Source: Plicaturopsis crispa FD-325 SS-3
Taxonomy: Eukaryota; Basidiomycota; Agaricomycetes; Amylocorticiales; Amylocorticiaceae
Direction of reading: 5' to 3'
DNA: 22,961 nucleotides
Assembly: GCA_000827205.1 (NCBI GenBank)
Contig: KN832580.1
Span: forward strand, 49,909 to 72,869
Under the pieces are notes generated by a model. The model saw only the letters and a program-made list of their open reading frames with translations. It searched no databases and was not told the origin of the DNA. Positions 1 through 7,202 of the stretch are shown piece after piece (the stretch's first letter is position 1; every line of letters begins with the position of its first letter). Made by a program: the position numbers and the translations under genes.

Positions 1-537
1 TATAGTTCCTGTTGTATTTCGCGCTCGATAACCGCTTTCATAGCCTTTCTGTCGTCACCGACAAGGGCATGGTTCTTGAGTCGAGCATCGCGGGTTGCCA
101 CGTCGTTTATCCAGGCGAAAAACAGGCCGACCACGCGCCTGGGTACGAGTAGGATGCGGAGTGCTGGAGGCCCACGACGGAGACACGTCTTGAATATTAT
201 TCGCTTTAGCATTAGTGAACGCACAACCTCAAACATCTCGACGCACCGGAAAACCGTATATTATATCCCGAGTCGATCAGATCGAGAAGATTGAACCTAA
301 GATCTGACGCAGGTAGACGCAAGATATCTGATGTTCGTATAACAAATTGGTCTACCTAGAAAAGCGCATCAGCAAATTGTACGAGCATAGCCCGCTTGCC
401 CAAAATCGGACAATACCTGTGGATAGTGTATAACCTCGTAAACCTCTGCATGCTCCACCCCGAGTACTGTAACCCATCGCAAAGGTATCACAAACCGTCC
501 GTGAGCTGAGCGAGTTCCTTGACGTAGAAATGTTGAT
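1..537 (-). pseudogene. Decayed transposase-like gene, 3' part (runs off the left edge)
   Basis: This is the continuation of the minus-strand gene at 5658-6264, beyond the Copia insertion. From 537 downward the frame reads HFYVKELAQLTDG. It then needs a one-base shift near 490-500 to continue as FVIPLRWVTVLGVEHAEVY. A likely intron (356-416, GTATTG to CTAG) is followed by VDQFVIRTSDILRLPASDLR and DLIDSGYNIRFSG, ending near 245. After a stretch with stops, coding resumes at about 195 with GLFFAWINDVATRDARLKNH, open to base 1. In the family as I remember it, several hundred residues lie between these two blocks, so an internal deletion is likely. The product is a large basidiomycete protein of transposon type whose function I cannot name. 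The lesions are seen directly; the family assignment is from memory. Confidence 0.6.
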
Positions 538-542
538 GAGAC
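538..542. repeat. Target-site duplication, left copy (GAGAC)
   Basis: The five bases GAGAC directly precede the 5' LTR and recur directly after the 3' LTR. Five bp is the usual target duplication of Copia integrases. Removing the element and one copy rejoins the minus-strand reading DWDNRSHQHFYV of the interrupted gene in frame. Confidence 0.97.
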
Positions 543-891
543 TGTTGGATCGGACGCTCACTAGCTCCTGTATCCTGAGGCCGAGTGTTCAATTTTGTGA
601 CTCGTCATCATTTGTGTTACCCGCATGCCGGATATCGCTTCACGTTCAACATCCGGCATGCAGATATGTTTTACCGTTTTTCTTACATAGTCTCGACGAT
701 TCGTTTTCGAGCACCTCAGTCGTTTTCCATATCCTGGTGACTGACTGAGGTGAGCTACGGTGTCCTTGTTATTTGTTTTATCTATACTTACGTCTCTGGT
801 AGATACTCGTATTCCTACAGGTACTTACACTGCATGAATCTCAGTCGTTTTCCATATCCTGGTGACTGACTGAGATACTCGTATTCCTACA
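543..891 (+). repeat. 5' LTR of the Copia element
   Basis: The 349-bp repeat starts TGTTGGATCGG and ends CCTACA, and is identical to 5304-5652. It should hold the element's promoter and polyadenylation signals; I cannot place a TATA box with confidence. Inside are an 11-bp perfect inverted repeat (623-633 and 651-661) and a 35-bp direct repeat (715-749 and 840-874). A 20-bp direct repeat (801-820 and 873-892) overlaps the LTR end. Confidence 0.96.
623..661. repeat. 11-bp perfect inverted repeat in the 5' LTR
   Basis: GCATGCCGGAT (623-633) and its reverse complement ATCCGGCATGC (651-661) flank a 17-bp spacer. The same structure is at 5384-5422 in the 3' LTR. It could form a hairpin in the transcript or serve as a paired binding site; the sequence alone does not decide which. 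Confidence 0.9.
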
Positions 892-892
892 G
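715..892 (+). repeat. Internal direct repeats in the 3' third of the LTR
   Basis: A 35-bp unit starting CTCAGTCGTTTTCC occurs at 715-749 and 840-874. A 20-bp unit, AGATACTCGTATTCCTACAG, occurs at 801-820 and 873-892. The second copies are fused directly, so the end of the LTR looks like a shortened duplicate of the preceding 106 bp. The 35-mer also carries CTCAGTC and GACTGAG at its ends, a short inverted repeat. Both copies are kept in the 3' LTR. Confidence 0.9.
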
Positions 893-905
893 GTTATCAG
901 CCCCG
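892..905 (+). other. Candidate primer-binding site (half-tRNA iMet type)
   Basis: GGTTATCAGCCCCG follows the LTR without a gap. Drosophila copia is primed from the anticodon region of an initiator-Met half-tRNA, which gives a site of the form GGTTATGRGCCC. The site here differs from that form at one position (C for G). Position and resemblance support the call. The host tRNA sequence is not in the window, so the primer identity is inferred. Confidence 0.55.
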
Positions 906-965
906 TTGCTCTGAAGAGAATTTGCGAACCTACCAGACATATAAACGACTCAAATAAATCCCGCG

Positions 966-3900
966 ATGGCCAATAACTCGAGTTCCCTGGGTGTCATGAT
1001 GCTCCCTGAAGTGGAAAGGCTCGATGAGACGAATTGGTTCGCATGGAAAATAAAAATCCTTACCGCTACGTCTGTCCGATTGTCCGGATACCTCGACGGT
1101 ACAGCCAAGAAGCCAGGTGCATCCTCTCCTGCAATTACCGTGACTCCGCCTGTAGCTCCAGGCACTACACCTCCCGATCCCACGCCTGTCGAGCCGTCGA
1201 AAGAGGAGAAAGAAGCGCTGGAGGACTGGAGGCTGAAGGACGCGCAAGCGATGGCGCACATCGTGCTCAATACCAAAGACGTCGTCGGTATGGGTATCGA
1301 CACCTCCGGAACCGCCGCCGTTGCCTGGAAGTCCCTTGTCGACGTTCAGGAGAATAGATCCTGGCTGTCGGTCATCACCGCGAGTGCCAAGCTGCGAAAG
1401 CTGAAACTCACCGAAGGCAGCGACCTGAGCACCCACATTGCTGAGCTACGTCGCCGTCGAGCCGCCGCAAACGCCGTGGGAGCCAACATTCTCGAAGGGG
1501 AGTTCTGTATGATCATCTTGCAATCTCTTCCCCGATCCTGGGACCCAATCGTCGGCACGCTATACACTACGCAGTCGTCCGCAGAAATCGTAGCCCGTCT
1601 CACGCTTCACCAGATCCGTATCGGCGCCGATTCGGATGCCGCACCTGCTCACGCAAATGTCGCACCTGTCCAGGCACTGCAAGCAGTCCAATCTGGCCCG
1701 GCGCGAAAATGCGAGAACTGCGGGAAGGACGGCCATACTCGTGAGCGATGCTGGCAGAAGGGTGGAGGCAAAGAGGGCCAGTACCCTACCTGGTGGCGAG
1801 GAAAGCGGACTGGCGGAAGTGAAAGTGTACCCCAGAGCAGCATGGCGAACACCGCCGTCACCGACCACTACGCGTTCTTTGCAACGAGCGACGCCGACGG
1901 ACAGGACTTCGACGATGTACCGGGCCTACAGAGCGAGTCGGATTCTGACAGCGAGTCGGAGTCTGATGGTGAGAGTGACGACGACACCGAGCTTGACGCG
2001 GGCATGCGTACTATGGCGGCAGCGTTAGCGGCAAGTTTCAACACCGATGACACCCCGACGTACGTCGACTCCGGAGCCTCCGACCATTACTTTGTTGACC
2101 GCTCAGCCTTCGTAACCTACATGCGACTCGATAAATCGTCTCAAGCACGCGGAGCGCGCCGGGGATCCACATTCGACCTACACGGCATCGGAAATGTGCA
2201 AAAGGAAGTCGTATGCAACGGTCGACGCACCTTGGTCACGTTCGAGAATGTCATGCATGCCCCTGACCTGAGCGCGAATCTTGTCGCAATCTCCAAACTG
2301 GACGCCGCCGGCCTTAGCTGTGTTTTTGACGGCGGGCACGCTACCTTCATGGACAAGAAAAACCAGCCATTCATGGTCGCCGAGAAAGTCGGAGGACTCT
2401 ATAAGCTAGACCTCGCCCGTCCTAGTGCCGCCGCTATGGCCGCTTCGTCGCACCGCAAGCCAACCGACCTCGAGACCTGGCACCGCCGATTTGGCCATGT
2501 TGGAGATAGCGCACTGAAGATGTTGATCTCAAAGGGGATGGTTGAAGGCTTGGACATTAGCGGGAAGAGCGTCCATGGGCAGTGCGAGGACTGCATATTT
2601 GGGAAGCAGGCGCGACGCCCATTTGACGAGGTTGTCGAGCACGAAACAGAGGTCCTGGAGCGCGTGCATATCGACCTGTGGGGGCCGTCGCAAGTTCAGT
2701 CCAAATCCGGAAAACAGTACATGATGACCATTAGCGACGGCGGTTCATCCTACCTTGAGCTTTTCTACCTGGCGCACAAGACCAAGAACGATACCTTGGA
2801 CGCATTCAAAATATATCACGCCGCCGCCGAACGCCAGACAGGAAAGAAATTACGTCGTGTCCGGACTGACAATGGTACCGAGTTTGTCAACGACGTTTGG
2901 ACCGCTTACCTCCAGACACACGGGATTATCCATGAAACCGGCGCCCCATACTCGTCGCAGCAAAATGGGATGGCCGAGCGGGTAAACCGCACAATCATTG
3001 AGCGCACCCGATGCATGCTTCACGATGCCAACCTCCCAGGATCACTGTGGGCAGAGACCTCGTCAACGGCAGCATATCTGAAGAATATGACGCCTAGTTC
3101 ACGCCATCCCGGTAATAAGACTCCGTACGAGATATGGTGGAACAAGAAACCTGACGTCTCCCACTTACGAGCGTTTGGTTCCGTCGCATACGCAAAAATC
3201 CCCGTCGAACGCCGTGATGGCAAGCTCGACCCCGTCTCCATAAAATGCACCCTGATCGGATATTTTGGGCGCGAGGCCTACCGACTCTACGACGCTGCGA
3301 CTGGCAAAATTATCAAGTCGCGCGACGTTGTATTCGAAGAGGGAAGGGCTCACCGGACGCTTCCTGCCGAGGGGGAGATAGACGACGAGCCGTCAGCAAG
3401 CATCCAGAAAGCGCCGGCGACAGACGCAACTGTCGAGCATGCTGATGCGCCAGCTGCGGAGGCCCCACCCGAGGCGCCGCCGGTTGTCCCTCGTCGATCA
3501 TCACGAGTCTCACCCTTGACGCAAGCAATGAAGGACTCAAGGGAGTCGGCAGAGCGCGAAGCAGTGGCCCGCGAAAGTGGTGAAGCATGGGCAGATGATC
3601 GGGTGGTGGGAAGGCGTGGAGGTGCGCTCCTGACTGTAACGGAGGATGGGACTGGCGCGTTTCTTGTGAATCAGAACGACGACAACTCACCTAGCACCCC
3701 CGCGGCACCCCACGACTCGGACCCATGGCTACCAAATTCCTACGAGGAAGCTATGACGAAGCCAGAGGTCTGGCTAGAACCGATGCGCGTTGAGATGTCG
3801 CGCATGATGGAGCGCGGTGTATGGGAGCTTGTCGAGTTACCGCCAGGCCGAAACGCGATGGGATGCAGGTGGACGTTTGCGAACAAATACGATGGCGATG

Positions 3901-5297
3901 GAAAAATCGCTTCTCGGAAGGCCCGTCTTGTCGCGAAAGGCTTCACTCAGATTCCTGGAGTCGACTTCTTCGAGACCTACGCGTCGGTTGTCCGCTTCGA
4001 GTCGTTTCGCATTAATCTTGCTGTTGCTGCTGAGCTGGATTTAGAGGTCTGGCAGGTCGACTTCGAGAGTGCATACCTGAACAGCCGCATGGAAGAAGAT
4101 GTCTATATGCAACAACCCCCTGGTTTCGCCGTCGCCGGTCAAGAGCACCTTGTCTGCAAGCTCATCTGGTCGCTTTACGGCACTATGCAAGCAGGAAATA
4201 ATTGGTGGCGTGAGCTTGACGGCACATACAAGGACCTGGGTTACCAACGTTCACGCGCGGACCAATCCGTGCGATCTCGGACTGTCGATGGCGAGCTCAC
4301 CATAACCAGTACCTACACGGACGACGTTACCGGACTCTCCTCGACCCCAGCAGGTGCTGTACAGGCCAAGGGGGAGCTTGGCAGCCGGTATAAGATCAAG
4401 GACTTAGGCGATCTGCACATGATCCTTGGGATGCGTGTAGATCGCGATCGCGAGGCTGGTACGATCACCCTCTCGCAGCGCGCGTATGCGGAGAGGATCC
4501 TAGAGAGGTTCGGAATGGCGGCTTGCAACCCAGTGAGCACACCCCTTCCTCCTGGCCTCGAGTTGCGCAGCGGACAGCTGCCCATTACTACGGAGGAACG
4601 TACATTCATGACGGACAAGCCCTATCGACCGATTGTGGGGGCTGTCATGTACCTCGTCGTCGCAACTCGCCCGGACCTTGCTTGGGCTGTACAGTATCTA
4701 AGCTCATTCCTATCCGACCCTCGCCCTCCTCACTGGTCAGCACTACAGCACCTTCTCCGATATGTCAAGGGGACTCTCGACTTTGCCCTGACATACCGTC
4801 GAAGCGGCGGAGGCATCTCGAGTCTCAAACCGGTCGGCTACGTCGATGCGGACTACGCCGGTTTTCACGACACTCGTCGTTCAACATCCGGGTATGTCTT
4901 CTTGCTCGCCGGCGCCCCCGTCTCGTGGAGCTCGAAGCGCCAGCCCACTGTCGCGCTGTCGACTACTGAGGCAGAATACATAGCCCTTGCCCATGCCACT
5001 CGACAATCCATGTGGATGCATTCCTACCTCGCGGAAATCGGGATGCCCCCGCCTCGTCCCGGTCTACTCAAAGGCGACAACATGGGTGCACTGGCGCTTG
5101 CCCAAAACTCAAAGCACCACGCACGCGCCAAACACATCGACGTACAGCACCATTACATCAGGGAGCGCATAGAGGAAGGCGACGTTGCCGTCGAGCACAT
5201 TCCGAGCGCGGACAACGTGGCGGACGTCTTCACGAAGGCTCTGCCCAGGGAGCTTTTACGCAAGTTCGTCGAGATGCTTGGGCTCAACGTTCGCTAG
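966..5297 (+). CDS. Copia Gag-Pol polyprotein (1443 aa)
   Basis: Single-ORF Gag-Pol that assembles the particle and copies and integrates the element. Domains by approximate residue: Gag 1-240; a CCHC zinc knuckle CENCGKDGHTRERC near 249-262; aspartic protease DSGAS near 367; the GAG-pre-integrase/HHCC zinc finger (WHRRFGHV, then CEDC) near 505-550; integrase with D (HIDLWGP) near 569, D (RTDNGTEF) near 634 and E (QNGMAERVNRT) near 670; RT from about 950, active site YTDDV near 1116; RNase H with VDADYAG near 1292 and STTEAEYIAL near 1332. Length is normal for the family. The ATG follows the primer site by 60 bp and no stop or shift is seen. RT motifs are slightly atypical: YTDD where YVDD is common, and LYGTMQAG where LYGLKQAG is common. 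Gag and Pol are in one frame, so Gag excess would need other regulation. Confidence 0.96.
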   Translation: MANNSSSLGVMMLPEVERLDETNWFAWKIKILTATSVRLSGYLDGTAKKPGASSPAITVTPPVAPGTTPPDPTPVEPSKEEKEALEDWRLKDAQAMAHIVLNTKDVVGMGIDTSGTAAVAWKSLVDVQENRSWLSVITASAKLRKLKLTEGSDLSTHIAELRRRRAAANAVGANILEGEFCMIILQSLPRSWDPIVGTLYTTQSSAEIVARLTLHQIRIGADSDAAPAHANVAPVQALQAVQSGPARKCENCGKDGHTRERCWQKGGGKEGQYPTWWRGKRTGGSESVPQSSMANTAVTDHYAFFATSDADGQDFDDVPGLQSESDSDSESESDGESDDDTELDAGMRTMAAALAASFNTDDTPTYVDSGASDHYFVDRSAFVTYMRLDKSSQARGARRGSTFDLHGIGNVQKEVVCNGRRTLVTFENVMHAPDLSANLVAISKLDAAGLSCVFDGGHATFMDKKNQPFMVAEKVGGLYKLDLARPSAAAMAASSHRKPTDLETWHRRFGHVGDSALKMLISKGMVEGLDISGKSVHGQCEDCIFGKQARRPFDEVVEHETEVLERVHIDLWGPSQVQSKSGKQYMMTISDGGSSYLELFYLAHKTKNDTLDAFKIYHAAAERQTGKKLRRVRTDNGTEFVNDVWTAYLQTHGIIHETGAPYSSQQNGMAERVNRTIIERTRCMLHDANLPGSLWAETSSTAAYLKNMTPSSRHPGNKTPYEIWWNKKPDVSHLRAFGSVAYAKIPVERRDGKLDPVSIKCTLIGYFGREAYRLYDAATGKIIKSRDVVFEEGRAHRTLPAEGEIDDEPSASIQKAPATDATVEHADAPAAEAPPEAPPVVPRRSSRVSPLTQAMKDSRESAEREAVARESGEAWADDRVVGRRGGALLTVTEDGTGAFLVNQNDDNSPSTPAAPHDSDPWLPNSYEEAMTKPEVWLEPMRVEMSRMMERGVWELVELPPGRNAMGCRWTFANKYDGDGKIASRKARLVAKGFTQIPGVDFFETYASVVRFESFRINLAVAAELDLEVWQVDFESAYLNSRMEEDVYMQQPPGFAVAGQEHLVCKLIWSLYGTMQAGNNWWRELDGTYKDLGYQRSRADQSVRSRTVDGELTITSTYTDDVTGLSSTPAGAVQAKGELGSRYKIKDLGDLHMILGMRVDRDREAGTITLSQRAYAERILERFGMAACNPVSTPLPPGLELRSGQLPITTEERTFMTDKPYRPIVGAVMYLVVATRPDLAWAVQYLSSFLSDPRPPHWSALQHLLRYVKGTLDFALTYRRSGGGISSLKPVGYVDADYAGFHDTRRSTSGYVFLLAGAPVSWSSKRQPTVALSTTEAEYIALAHATRQSMWMHSYLAEIGMPPPRPGLLKGDNMGALALAQNSKHHARAKHIDVQHHYIRERIEEGDVAVEHIPSADNVADVFTKALPRELLRKFVEMLGLNVR

Positions 5298-5303
5298 GGG
5301 GAG
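5296..5303 (+). other. Polypurine tract
   Basis: AGGGGGAG overlaps the end of the Gag-Pol stop codon and touches the 3' LTR. In LTR elements this purine run resists RNase H and primes plus-strand DNA. Confidence 0.85.
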
Positions 5304-5652
5304 TGTTGGATCGGACGCTCACTAGCTCCTGTATCCTGAGGCCGAGTGTTCAATTTTGTGACTCGTCATCATTTGTGTTACCCGCATGCCGGATATCGCT
5401 TCACGTTCAACATCCGGCATGCAGATATGTTTTACCGTTTTTCTTACATAGTCTCGACGATTCGTTTTCGAGCACCTCAGTCGTTTTCCATATCCTGGTG
5501 ACTGACTGAGGTGAGCTACGGTGTCCTTGTTATTTGTTTTATCTATACTTACGTCTCTGGTAGATACTCGTATTCCTACAGGTACTTACACTGCATGAAT
5601 CTCAGTCGTTTTCCATATCCTGGTGACTGACTGAGATACTCGTATTCCTACA
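5304..5652 (+). repeat. 3' LTR of the Copia element
   Basis: 349 bp, read by eye as identical to 543-891, including the inverted repeat (5384-5394 and 5412-5422) and the 35-bp direct repeat. Since LTRs are identical at insertion, the match implies a young copy or recent gene conversion. Confidence 0.96.
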
Positions 5653-5657
5653 GAGAC
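5653..5657. repeat. Target-site duplication, right copy (GAGAC)
   Basis: GAGAC directly follows the CA end of the 3' LTR and matches 538-542. Confidence 0.97.
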
Positions 5658-6264
5658 CGATTGTCCCAGTCTGCCCACATGGGCGAGAGTTCGTCGAGAT
5701 CAACTTCCTTGACCCATTTCCCGGCCTGCCACGCCTCTGAAATAGGACCCGAGACTTCGGGATAGACATGGATGTGTTCACGAAGCAGCGGGTTTGCCCA
5801 GTCCTGTTAATACATCAACAATAAGCGTACTGGCGAACACTTCTAGACGAGACGCCTACCAGTGCATAAAGAGTCGAGGGATGTTTTGCAAAGAATGAAT
5901 TTCCGAGATACGAAGTATTCGCTTTCGTCGTCACGTCCATTTCCCGAGTGAGTTCGGCCTGCTTCTTGCGCAGAGCAGAGAATGACGGGACGTTTGCTGC
6001 TCCTCACTCTTTCATGACCCAGATAATTGATTTGAGCTGCTCGTCCGACAGCCGCATGCGAGGGGTGTTGTCCAAAAAATCGAGCATGAACATCTAGAAA
6101 CGAGCCAGAAAAGTATAGTCAATATTCTGCCAGCCTTGGAAAACCTCAGAGAGGGCAATGACTCACTGCCTTCGATCCGTGGGGTGCCCATTCATCATCA
6201 TCTTCAGCACTCGTGAAGCTTACAGGATCGTCGATTTCGTCGTCAGTGTCATACTCAAAGCCTT
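5658..6264 (-). pseudogene. Decayed transposase-like gene, 5' part
   Basis: Minus-strand exons are clear from codon structure and splice sites. The first (6167-6264) starts after an AAG acceptor and reads EYDTDDEIDDPVSFTSAEDD. Intron 6094-6166 (GTGAGT to CTAG) follows. The second exon (5860-6093) reads MFMLDFLDNTPRMRLSDEQL and so on, with an in-frame TGA at 6004-6006 after WVMKE; the same frame then continues as GAANVPSFSALRKKQAEL. Intron 5804-5859 follows. The third exon, from 5803, reads DWANPLLREHIHVYPEVSGP up to the Copia insertion. The codon replaced by TGA was probably Cys or similar. These blocks match what I remember of a large, multi-copy basidiomycete family usually annotated as hypothetical and probably transposon-derived. 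I cannot place its N-terminal part upstream of 6265. Confidence 0.65.
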
Positions 6265-7202
6265 AGGAAAGAGAAAAAGACGGCCCAAAGTGGAGTTCGC
6301 GGTGTTTGCCACGCCAATTTTAGGTTCTCGCACGCACCCATGTCCTCCAACGCAGATACGACTCTTGAAAGCTGCGAGTCTTCTATCTGGTCGTCGTTCT
6401 CGAGAGCCAGGTCCGTTACACCTAGGCAGGACCAGAATCGTTACGTACGAACCTTATAAGCCCCCTTATTGTGTAGAGAAGAAGGTAGCCATGAAGTACC
6501 CTCCCCAGCGATGCTCCCTATTCCTATTCAGTCCAAATGCAGCTTTCTTCGATTTCCCGCTTCTTTTCTCGCCGCTCGTCCGCGCCTCGACAGATGCTTT
6601 GCAGATTATCTATAGCCATCGAGACTTTCCGAATGTTTGCGGTATCCTGAATGTCTGGCCGCGTTGCCCGCTCCTATACTACCTGGCAGGAGCAGGCAGG
6701 AGCGGCCCACGACGAGGCTCCGTATACTGCCTAGCGTGCCCCAGCCTTCCCTCTATCATGCACATGTCTGGCGCGACACCTGCCTACTATCTTTCTTTAC
6801 TCTCGGACTGCTCTCGGAGCATCTCCCGATGCTCGTTCCATGCTGAATATGTTCTCTTACTCAGCAATATAATTCTTCATTTTCCCCACTTTTTCCATCC
6901 TCCGTAGATGCTCGGACATCGTGCTTGCTCAGAGGCCAGTGAGATGATCGACGCGCAGCGTTGAATTCAATTTGTCAAGATGATATGTATGTACGAGGAA
7001 AACATATGTACTTATTGTGAGCGGGAGGGATGTTACAACGGTGAGTCAGGACAACACGAATCTCGGGAGACGGCTCAAACATAGGTACTCTCAACATCTA
7101 CGCATGGCTGGAACAAGAATCAAGAATGTCAAGAGGCATAAGAACGAGGCGCTGCGAGCGGGGCAATTGAATGACTGACGGAATAAGAATATTGGCGGCC
7201 AC
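6265..7202. other. No gene recognised
   Basis: A 249-codon plus-strand ORF (6158-6907) crosses this stretch. Its first part is antisense to the exon at 6167-6264, it shows no motif, and it has no neighbour in frame. The minus strand has many stops and may hold unrecognisable remains of the N-terminal part of the decayed gene. I see no RNA gene, tandem repeat or clear terminal repeat. Confidence 0.5.

Larger units (their letters stand above)
543..5652 (+). mobile_element. Complete Ty1/Copia LTR retrotransposon
   Basis: A 5110-bp element has identical 349-bp LTRs, TG...CA ends, a GAGAC target duplication on both sides, a candidate primer site right after the 5' LTR, one long Gag-Pol ORF and a purine tract right before the 3' LTR. 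The domain order protease-integrase-RT-RNase H marks it as Copia (Pseudoviridae), not Gypsy. It lies antisense to the decayed gene it interrupts. By-eye comparison of the two LTRs found no difference, so the insertion is recent on an evolutionary scale. Nothing visible prevents autonomy. Confidence 0.97.

Noticed and set aside
930-1436. 168-codon minus-strand ORF inside the Copia Gag region
   Set aside because: It is the complement of the Gag coding sequence; its open length follows from the codon bias of the sense strand.
6158-6907. 249-codon plus-strand ORF as a gene
   Set aside because: Its beginning is antisense to a well-supported exon (6167-6264), it has no motif, and no neighbouring frame or splice signal supports it.
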